The notes under the pieces are model-generated. The model saw only the letters and a program-made list of their open reading frames with translations, had not been told where the DNA came from and did not search any database. The position numbers and the translations under genes were made by a program. Of a stretch of 13,399 bases of DNA, positions 7,426 to 13,399 are shown in pieces. Location: positions 1-13,399 of the forward strand of contig JALZUH010000114.1 in the NCBI GenBank assembly GCA_023301645.1. The letters run 5' to 3'. Each line of letters begins with the position of its first letter. The stretch's first letter is position 1. This stretch comes from Akkermansiaceae bacterium. Its GTDB lineage: Bacteria > Verrucomicrobiota > Verrucomicrobiia > Verrucomicrobiales > Akkermansiaceae.

Positions 7426-8409
7426 TTAAGCAATCGTTAGCACCTGTGCGACGATACGCTTAGGATTTGGCAGCTGCTCGTCTTCGATATGCTGTGAGTA
7501 AATGGCTGGTGCATCCAGTGAGCATACTCGCTTGATAGGAGCGTCTAGATGGTCAAATGCGTGCTCTTGAATGAGTGTCGTGATCTGTGAGGAAACACCG
7601 CAGAATGGCTTGCTCTCGTCGACAAGAACAACACGATTGGTCTTCTTAACGGTCTCCATGATCGCGTCCTGATCGAGAGGGCGGATAGAGCGCAGGTCAA
7701 GAACTTCACAGCTAATGCCGTGCTCAGACTGAAGAATCTCTGCTGCTTCAAGGGAACGAAGCACACTACGACCGTGAGCAATGAGTGAAATATCTGTGCC
7801 CTCACGCTTCACTTCAGCTTTACCGAGTGGGATGACGAAGTCGCCCTCAGATGGATCTGGCACAGGGCCTTTGTTTCCATAAAGCATGGTGTTCTCCATG
7901 ACGTAGACAGGGTCATTGTCACGAATAGCTGCTTTCATCAGCCCCTTGGCGTCAGCTGGAGTAGCTGGTGAGCAGACTTTAAGTCCTGGGAAAGCTGCAA
8001 AAAGCCCTTCTGGAGTGTGTGAGTGAGTAGCGCCAACTGAGGTGCCGCCATTAGCTGGGCCACGAACTACGATCGGGCAGTTACAAAGACCACCTGACAT
8101 ATAGCGCATATTTGCAGCATTGTTCACTAGCTGGTCAAAGGCGACGGAATGGAATGACCAAAACATGAGCTCCATCACAGGACGAACGCCCAGCATAGAT
8201 GCTCCGACGCCCATGCCGATAAAGCCAGCTTCTGAAATAGGTGTGTCGACAATGCGCTTACTACCCCACTTCGACCACAGGCCATCAGTTACTTTGTATG
8301 CGCCATTATACTCAGCGACCTCTTCACCAAGAAGAACGACGTTTTCATCACGCTCTAGTTCTTCATCAAAGGCTTCACGTAAAGCTTCACGATAGGAAAT
8401 TTCTCTCAT
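7426..8409 (-). CDS. pdhB: Pyruvate dehydrogenase E1 component, beta subunit
   Basis: The beta subunit of the alpha2beta2 E1 enzyme, which decarboxylates pyruvate with thiamine diphosphate and reductively acetylates the lipoyl group of E2. The 327 residues are usual for the family. Recognisable parts are MREISYREALREAFDEELER, LGEEVAEYNGAYKVT (27-41), DTPISEAGFIG (55-65, where Glu60 aligns with the Glu that activates the thiamine ring in human E1 beta), then THSHTPEGLFAAFPGLKV. The C-terminal transketolase-type domain has LDLRSIRPLD and VLVDES. The gene starts 44 bp after the pdhA stop on the same strand, so the two form an operon with matched subunit levels. Similarity to human and alphaproteobacterial E1 beta supports pyruvate over branched-chain 2-oxoacids. 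There is no Shine-Dalgarno sequence before the ATG. Confidence 0.94.
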   Translation of the reverse strand: MREISYREALREAFDEELERDENVVLLGEEVAEYNGAYKVTDGLWSKWGSKRIVDTPISEAGFIGMGVGASMLGVRPVMELMFWSFHSVAFDQLVNNAANMRYMSGGLCNCPIVVRGPANGGTSVGATHSHTPEGLFAAFPGLKVCSPATPADAKGLMKAAIRDNDPVYVMENTMLYGNKGPVPDPSEGDFVIPLGKAEVKREGTDISLIAHGRSVLRSLEAAEILQSEHGISCEVLDLRSIRPLDQDAIMETVKKTNRVVLVDESKPFCGVSSQITTLIQEHAFDHLDAPIKRVCSLDAPAIYSQHIEDEQLPNPKRIVAQVLTIA

Positions 8410-8453
8410 AGGAAAATGATATGTTAAATGTTGTTAGCTTTGGTTCAGAAAAA

Positions 8454-9530
8454 TTAGTCATTAAAGAAATGACGCCCTGTATTGGAGGCTTCGGTGTTAT
8501 TATCAGTCTCCCAGTAAACGTCCTCGAAGATAGAGTCTACAGTTGGTGGCTCTGCCTGCTGGGCAAGCTTCGCTGCATTATCAGCATCTGACTTGGCCTG
8601 CTTATCGATTACGTCTGCCTCCTCATCGGTGAAAACACCTTCGTCAATGAGCTTTCTGCGCCACAGGCGAGTTGGATCATGGTAAGTCTTGTAGTTCTCA
8701 ATTTCTTCTGGAGAGCGGTATTTCTTCTGGTTAGCGTCCGCTACGGAGTGACCGTAGTAACGGTAGGTAGCGATCTCTAAAACAGTAGGCTTCGACTCCT
8801 TGCGAGCACGCTCCATAGCAATGTGTGTCTTGGCGCGCACTTCGTAGATATCCTCACCATTGACTAGATCCCAGTCCATGTCATATCCCTCTGCACGCTG
8901 GGCAAGACAGCCTTTAAATGAGCTAGAGCGCTCCTGACTTGTGCCCATGGAGTAGCCATTATTTTCAATAATGTAGACGACAGGAAGACCGAAGAGTGCT
9001 GCGATATTGAGCGACTCGTGGAATGCGCCTTGATTGACTGCACCGTCTCCGAGGTAGCAGAGGCAGCAGCCTTCTAGCTCCTTATACTTTAATCCATAGG
9101 CTAGGCCTAAGCCAAGTGGCGTCTGTCCAGCAACAATACCGTGACCACCCCAGAAATTCTTATCTGGTGCAAAGAGGTGCATCGAGCCACCTTTTCCTTT
9201 TGATGCTCCTGTAGCCTTACCGAAGAGTTCAGCCATGGAGGGGTTCATCTCCATGCCAACACAGAGCGCGTGGGCGTGACAGCGATAAGCTGTGATGACG
9301 TGATCGTGATCGCCGCAGAGCGAAATAGTGCCCACAGCCACTGACTCTTGACCAATGTATAGGTGCAGGAATCCACCAATCTCGTCTTTCACGTAATACT
9401 TCAGTGCCGCCTGTTCAAAGCGACGAATACGCACCATTTCACGAAAGAGACCAATTTTCTCTTCGTTTGTAAGGGATGCGTTGATTTTAGACTTGGAGAA
9501 ATCGAGTTGGGTAGGTGGAGATTCCATCAT
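8454..9530 (-). CDS. pdhA: Pyruvate dehydrogenase E1 component, alpha subunit
   Basis: The alpha subunit of the heterotetrameric E1; with pdhB it makes the thiamine-diphosphate-dependent decarboxylase of the complex. Of 358 residues, the thiamine-diphosphate/Mg motif is GDGAVNQ (161-167) closing with ENN (189-191). The substrate side has FLHLYIGQESVAVG (54-67), YRCHAHAL (82-89) and GKGGSMHLF (112-120). The loop YRYYGHSVAD (256-265) matches the loop that PDH kinase phosphorylates in mitochondria, with Ser262 at the equivalent of site 1; regulation by phosphorylation here is not implied. The acidic C-terminal tail (about 310-358) is less conserved. The start is ATGATG, so Met1 or Met2 may be used. 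It is first in the pdhAB operon, with a promoter at 9560-9588. Confidence 0.94.
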   Translation of the reverse strand: MMESPPTQLDFSKSKINASLTNEEKIGLFREMVRIRRFEQAALKYYVKDEIGGFLHLYIGQESVAVGTISLCGDHDHVITAYRCHAHALCVGMEMNPSMAELFGKATGASKGKGGSMHLFAPDKNFWGGHGIVAGQTPLGLGLAYGLKYKELEGCCLCYLGDGAVNQGAFHESLNIAALFGLPVVYIIENNGYSMGTSQERSSSFKGCLAQRAEGYDMDWDLVNGEDIYEVRAKTHIAMERARKESKPTVLEIATYRYYGHSVADANQKKYRSPEEIENYKTYHDPTRLWRRKLIDEGVFTDEEADVIDKQAKSDADNAAKLAQQAEPPTVDSIFEDVYWETDNNTEASNTGRHFFND

Positions 9531-9559
9531 AATTGTTTCGAGTTTGTTGTATTGGACTT

Positions 9560-9588
9560 AGTATCAGGACGAGCGAGGTTCAAGTCAA
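9560..9588 (-). promoter_or_regulatory. Sigma70-type promoter of pdhAB
   Basis: On the minus strand, TTGACT (9588-9583, 5 of 6 consensus) and GATACT (9565-9560, 4 of 6) are exactly 17 bp apart. Transcription would start near 9553, leaving a leader of about 22 nt before pdhA. This is the best promoter match in the window. Confidence 0.6.
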
Positions 9589-9657
9589 ATCCTTGTACTA
9601 ATTTCTGAGCACATACGCCATGACTATGGCTAATGCCCAATTTAGCAATGAATCTTT

Positions 9658-10254
9658 CTACGAATTGAGCATGCGAAGTGCGTCGCGCAAAAGATCCTCA
9701 GTGGAGGAATCCGGCTTCACCTTAGTCATAGCGACTACCGCCTTACGCGCTTCAGCTTGCTTATAGCCTAGCCCGATGAGTGCCGACTCAGCATCGACTG
9801 CAGCACTAGGGACACCTCCCTCTTCAGCCGCCTGCCACGCCTCAGCCACGCCGATCTTATCCTTCAGCTCGAGAATAATGCGCTCCGCAGTTTTTTTACC
9901 AAGCCCCTTGATCTGAGAAAGCGCGGCGGCATCGCCATTGACGACACAGCTCTTAAAGTGATCCACCGGCATGCCACTAAGCACCGCCATCGCAATGGAT
10001 GGACCTATACCACTGACTCGCTCGATAAGCAGCAAGAAAAGGTCACGCTCCGAGTCCTCAGCAAAGCCGTAGAGTGTTTGCGAAGTTTCCCTCACTTGCA
10101 GGTGCGTGCGTAGATCCACTTCTGCACCAATAACGGGATTCACTCGATCATAGGTAGTAAGTGATACCGAGAGCAGGTAGCCCACTCCATTGACATCGAC
10201 CACTAGGCGACCAGGAAGCGCCTCTAATATATTTCCACGCAAACGAGCAATCAT
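9658..10254 (-). CDS. ruvA: Holliday junction branch migration protein RuvA
   Basis: RuvA binds four-way DNA junctions as a tetramer and loads the RuvB motor for branch migration during recombination repair. The 198 residues (E. coli has 203) start MIARLRGNILE, the family N-terminus. The OB-fold domain includes ETSQTLYGF (56-64). Two helix-hairpin-helix motifs follow, VSGIGPSIA (80-88) and IKGLGKKTAERI (115-126), and a C-terminal RuvB-contacting domain (about 152-198, ALIGLGYKQAEARKAV). The frame extends upstream only to a TTG at 10290, which overlaps promoter-like sequence, so the ATG at 10254 is chosen. No ruvB or ruvC is adjacent. The gene lies upstream of pdhA on the same strand, but pdhA has its own promoter, and ruvA is divergent from the beta-helix gene. 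Confidence 0.95.
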   Translation of the reverse strand: MIARLRGNILEALPGRLVVDVNGVGYLLSVSLTTYDRVNPVIGAEVDLRTHLQVRETSQTLYGFAEDSERDLFLLLIERVSGIGPSIAMAVLSGMPVDHFKSCVVNGDAAALSQIKGLGKKTAERIILELKDKIGVAEAWQAAEEGGVPSAAVDAESALIGLGYKQAEARKAVVAMTKVKPDSSTEDLLRDALRMLNS

Positions 10255-10356
10255 GATAGATATAGAGCGAGCATATTGATCAATGGTCAACTTAATTCAA
10301 TCAGAATACACCGTCACATTCATTCTCAAAAAAATACTTCCTGCCTGTGAAATCTT

Positions 10357-10383
10357 TTGAGGCTGACGCCGTATAATTATAAT
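10357..10383 (+). promoter_or_regulatory. Promoter of the beta-helix/sulfatase unit
   Basis: TTGAGG (10357-10362) is followed after 15 bp by a perfect TATAAT (10378-10383), which directly follows another TATAAT (10372-10377). An A-rich run near 10328-10335 could act as an UP-type element. The leader to the ATG at 10425 would be about 35 nt. The short spacer is the weak point. Confidence 0.5.
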
Positions 10384-10424
10384 ACCTCTCATCCAAATAG
10401 ATAGATTTCTAACATTAAAATTTT

Positions 10425-12902
10425 ATGAAGCCCATGCACAAACGCCACACTAAAACACCGAAAGCGCATCACCCAGTCATCACCGCACTATGCACTATAG
10501 CCATTCTTAATACCCATAGTGCACTCGGGCTCGATGTCTATGTCAGCCCTGATGGATCAGACTCGGCGAGTGGTGAAGCAAATGCCCCGCTCCACTCCCT
10601 AGCTGCCGCCCAGATGAAAGTGCGCGCCGTCGCCGGCAAAGAATCCGCAACAGTTCACCTTGCCGATGGAATCTACTATCTAGCTGACACACTTACCTTT
10701 AGCGCAAAAGACTCAGGAAGCAGTCAGTATCCTATCACCTACCGAGCCACCCATGAAGGAGCTGTCACTATAAGCGGCGGCTCGAAGCTGGAGCTCGACT
10801 GGAAAGCAAGCGCCCAAAAAGGACTAGAGGGCGTCTACACAGCCACAACCCCAGCAGGGACAATTATCGACCAGCTCTTTATCAATGATGATAACCAGCG
10901 CATGGCACGCTACCCTAATTACGATGCTAAGAAAAAAGACTCCGCTTATCAGGGATTTGCGGCGGATGCCTTTTCTACCGAAAGAGCCAAAGGCTGGGCT
11001 GACCCCGAAGGCGGCTACATTCACGCCTTACACCGCTCGCGTTGGGGCGGATACCACTACCGTATTACGGGTAAAAATGCAGACGGATCAGTCGCCTACG
11101 AAGGAGGCTGGCAAAACAATCGTCAAATGGGCATGCACAAGAGCTACCGCATGGTAGAAAACATCTTCGAAGAACTCGATGCCCCGGGTGAGTGGTATCA
11201 CAACAGCAAGACCAATACCCTCTACTACTATCCTGAAAAAGGCACTGACTTGAACTCCGCCACCGTAGAGATCGTCCGCCTACCCCACCTCATTGAATTC
11301 AAAGGCTCAGAAAGCGCACCAGTGAAACACGTAAGCTTTAGCGGCCTCGTCGTGCGTCATGCAGCCCGCACCTTCATGGAAACCAAAGAACCTATGGTGA
11401 GGTCAGACTGGGCCATTTACCGAGGAGGAGCATTCATGCTCACAGGCACTGAAGACATAGCCATTATCGATTGTGAATTCGACCAAGTTGGAGGAAATGC
11501 CATCTTCGTTAACAACTACAATCGTCGCACCCTCATTAAAGGATGCCACATTCACGACATTGGAGCCAGTGGAGTCTGCTTCATCGGCGACCCCAAGGCA
11601 GCTCGCGACCCTCTTTTTGAATACCGTCAAACCAATGATTTAGATAAAATCGACCGCACCCCAGGCCCTCAAAGCAACAACTACCCCTCACTAGGTGTCG
11701 TCGAAGACTGCCTCATTCACGGCGTCGGACGTGTCGAACGCCAGCCAGCTGGTGTCACTATGGACTTAACGATGAAAAACACCGTCCGCGACACATCTAT
11801 CTACGACTGCGCTCGCTCGGGAATTAACATTGGTGACGGAGCATGGGGTGGACACCTCATCGAGCGTTGCGATGTCTTTGATACTGTTCTCGAAACCCAC
11901 GACCACGGCTCGTTCAACTCATGGGGTCGCGACCGATTCTGGCACCCAGATCGCAGCCAATCCCAGCGAGCTATCGACGCCGACCCCAAGCTACCATTCC
12001 TCGACGCTATGCATACCACGACGATTCGCAATAGCCGCTGGCGCTGTGACCACGGCTGGGATATCGACCTTGATGACGGCTCGTCTAACTATGACATCTA
12101 TAATAACCTCATGCTCAATGGTGGTCTTAAATTCCGTGAAGGCTTCCGCCGTAAAGCATGGAACAACATCGCTGCCTACAATGGCTTCCACCCTCATGTA
12201 TGGTATAAAAAGAGTGGTGACGAAGTGTATAACAACATTTTCATGATACCTCACAAAGCCGCTCGTATGGCCGAGCCATACACAGATCAAGTGAGTGTTG
12301 ACCGTAACTTCTACGGTATATCTGAAAAGCTCGTAATGAATACTTCGAGTAAATTAAAATGGGACGAAAACTCAATGTTTGGCGACCCTATGTTCACCGA
12401 CCCCGCCAGTGGTGACTTCACGGTCAAAGCAGGCTCGCCTGCCCTAAAAGCAGGCTTCAAAAACTTCCCTATGGATCAATTCGGTGTAAAAAAACCTGCA
12501 CTCAAATCCATCGCGCGCACACCTAACTTCGCACGCTCTGTAAAAGCCAAAAAACAACCATCCGTGAAGAGCAAGTCTCACCCTACTGGTGCCGTATGGA
12601 TGGGCGCAACACTTGGCAGCCTTACTGACAGTGACTTCTCAGCCTATGGCGTAAGCAAGGAAGAAGGCGGAATCCCACTAGAGCAAGTCCCCGAAGACAG
12701 CCCAGCCTATAAAGCAGGGTTGAAAACAGGAGACCTCATCCAAGCGATCAACACCCACAGTGTGAGCACACTTCGCCAATTCACTAGCACGCTGAAGCAA
12801 ACCAGCTCTCCAGAGATCACCCTCAAGGTCATCCGCGACCAGCAAGCGATCAAGCTCAGTGTTAAAGCTGACAAAAAAATAACACTCAAGAAAACCCCAT
12901 AA
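10425..12902 (+). CDS. Secreted right-handed parallel beta-helix protein with C-terminal PDZ domain (possible GH141-like hydrolase)
   Basis: 825 residues. A long basic signal peptide (cleavage near residue 35) is followed by VYVSPDGSDSASG, the opening typical of secreted beta-helix glycosidases and lyases. Next is a mixed region with RWGGYHYRITG (206-216), NNRQMGMH and a GEWYHNSKTNTLYYYP segment. A series of coils over about 310-620 contains repeated short N/D-G-rich rungs (IIDCEFDQVGGNAIFV, IKGCHIHDIGASGV, IRNSRWRCDHGWDIDL). HDHGSFNSWGRDRFW (492-506) is strongly polar/aromatic and may be part of the active site. The helix closes with GDPMFTDPASGDFTVKAGSPAL (about 653-674). After a Lys-rich linker comes a PDZ domain (about 727-819, VPEDSPAYKAGLKTGDLIQAIN). 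Overall order resembles GH141-type enzymes, but family, catalytic residues and substrate are not proven; a lyase or epimerase is possible. A sulfatase follows 51 bp downstream. Confidence 0.8.
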   Translation: MKPMHKRHTKTPKAHHPVITALCTIAILNTHSALGLDVYVSPDGSDSASGEANAPLHSLAAAQMKVRAVAGKESATVHLADGIYYLADTLTFSAKDSGSSQYPITYRATHEGAVTISGGSKLELDWKASAQKGLEGVYTATTPAGTIIDQLFINDDNQRMARYPNYDAKKKDSAYQGFAADAFSTERAKGWADPEGGYIHALHRSRWGGYHYRITGKNADGSVAYEGGWQNNRQMGMHKSYRMVENIFEELDAPGEWYHNSKTNTLYYYPEKGTDLNSATVEIVRLPHLIEFKGSESAPVKHVSFSGLVVRHAARTFMETKEPMVRSDWAIYRGGAFMLTGTEDIAIIDCEFDQVGGNAIFVNNYNRRTLIKGCHIHDIGASGVCFIGDPKAARDPLFEYRQTNDLDKIDRTPGPQSNNYPSLGVVEDCLIHGVGRVERQPAGVTMDLTMKNTVRDTSIYDCARSGINIGDGAWGGHLIERCDVFDTVLETHDHGSFNSWGRDRFWHPDRSQSQRAIDADPKLPFLDAMHTTTIRNSRWRCDHGWDIDLDDGSSNYDIYNNLMLNGGLKFREGFRRKAWNNIAAYNGFHPHVWYKKSGDEVYNNIFMIPHKAARMAEPYTDQVSVDRNFYGISEKLVMNTSSKLKWDENSMFGDPMFTDPASGDFTVKAGSPALKAGFKNFPMDQFGVKKPALKSIARTPNFARSVKAKKQPSVKSKSHPTGAVWMGATLGSLTDSDFSAYGVSKEEGGIPLEQVPEDSPAYKAGLKTGDLIQAINTHSVSTLRQFTSTLKQTSSPEITLKVIRDQQAIKLSVKADKKITLKKTP

Positions 12903-12953
12903 GCATCTGAGCAAAGCTAATCTATACTTTTAAAAATCTATACACTCACCCTC

Positions 12954-13399
12954 ATGAAAATCAATACACCCCGCTTATTATCAACTTCGCTGATATTGAG
13001 CACTCTGATGAGCTTAACTATCAGTGCCCAAGATCAAAAACCGGCTAAAGAAGCCTCCCTCGCCAATGACAATGACAACAGACCCAACATCGTCTTCCTA
13101 CTTACAGATGACCAACGCTGGGACACACTAGGTTGCTACGGAAGAACCGATGTTGTCACACCTCACATTGACCAGCTAGCTGCCAATGGTATCACCTTTG
13201 ATAATGCCTACCACGCTGTAGCCATCTGTATGCCGAGCCGAACAACCATGTTTACTGGGCGCTACTTCTCAGATCACCAAGTTGGATTCACCTACCCCTA
13301 CAACAGAAGCCTCACCAAAGAAGAATTCGCCGATAGTTACCCAGCACAACTCAAAGCTGCGGGCTACCGCACAGGTTTTGTTGGCAAATTCGGAGTCAG
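12954..13399 (+). CDS. Secreted S1-family sulfatase (5' part only)
   Basis: The first 148 residues of a formylglycine-dependent sulfatase, cut by the right window edge. The N-terminus is a signal peptide with likely cleavage after ISA (residue 25). RPNIVFLLTDDQRWDTLGCYG (from residue 43) holds the metal-binding Asp52-Asp53. CMPSR (92-96) is the C-x-P-S-R motif whose Cys92 is converted to formylglycine by a separate maturase, followed by TGRY. GFVGKFG (141-147) contains the usual active-site Lys145. These enzymes hydrolyse sulfate esters, often on algal or host polysaccharides; the part that would hint at the substrate is missing. It follows the beta-helix gene by 51 bp with no terminator, so cotranscription is likely, although TATACT at 12923-12928 could be a private -10 box. 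The ATG has no Shine-Dalgarno sequence. Confidence 0.93.
   Translation, partial: MKINTPRLLSTSLILSTLMSLTISAQDQKPAKEASLANDNDNRPNIVFLLTDDQRWDTLGCYGRTDVVTPHIDQLAANGITFDNAYHAVAICMPSRTTMFTGRYFSDHQVGFTYPYNRSLTKEEFADSYPAQLKAAGYRTGFVGKFGV

Noticed and set aside
4545..8409. A single pdhABC operon
   Set aside because: An opposite-strand gene and two terminators lie between pdhB and pdhC, so one transcript is unlikely.
9575..9600. GGTTCAAGTC resembling a tRNA T-arm
   Set aside because: No acceptor, D or anticodon stems can be formed around it, and it overlaps the pdhAB promoter.
9617..9630. GCCAT/ATGGC hairpin downstream of ruvA
   Set aside because: 5-bp stem without a following T-run on either strand; not supported as a terminator.

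Overview
The window reads as ordinary chromosome of a Gram-negative bacterium, most likely a Verrucomicrobiota member or another PVC-group relative, probably marine. This is an inference. It rests on three things: secreted carbohydrate-active proteins and a formylglycine sulfatase next to housekeeping genes, outer-membrane-type lipoproteins, and the lack of a recognisable Shine-Dalgarno sequence before any of the twelve genes. I see no IS element, tRNA, rRNA, CRISPR array or phage gene.

Layout. (1) 1-1221, minus: a secreted beta-propeller protein resembling GH43/GH117 glycosidases, cut by the left edge. (2) 1405-2019, minus: pgsA, phosphatidylglycerophosphate synthase, divergent from (3) gnd at 2267-3697, plus, the decarboxylating 6-phosphogluconate dehydrogenase. 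A strong terminator (3732-3776) separates gnd from the convergent minus-strand pair (4) pdhC (E2 of pyruvate dehydrogenase) and a short-chain dehydrogenase (3819-5894). (5) 6087-7249: two divergent envelope genes, a small Cys-rich putative lipoprotein (minus) and a YiaD-like OmpA-family lipoprotein (plus), closed by the terminators at 6019-6049 and 7335-7371. (6) 7426-9530, minus: pdhB and pdhA (E1 beta and E1 alpha), with a good sigma70-like promoter before pdhA. (7) ruvA, minus, 9658-10254. (8) 10425-13399, plus: a large secreted parallel beta-helix protein with a C-terminal PDZ domain, then a sulfatase cut by the right edge.

How the genes fit together. pdhA, pdhB and pdhC supply E1 and E2 of one pyruvate dehydrogenase complex, but the lipoprotein pair and its terminators split them into two transcription units; E3 is not in the window. 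The beta-helix protein and sulfatase are 51 bp apart on one strand with no terminator between them. They look like a small module against a sulfated polysaccharide, perhaps algal, and the propeller protein at the left edge may serve a similar purpose.

The most interesting items are the beta-helix/PDZ fusion with its sulfatase partner, the Cys-rich lipoprotein lying inside the split pdh locus, the uncharacterised propeller protein, and the general absence of Shine-Dalgarno sites. Nothing here amounts to a clearly new defence or mobile system.
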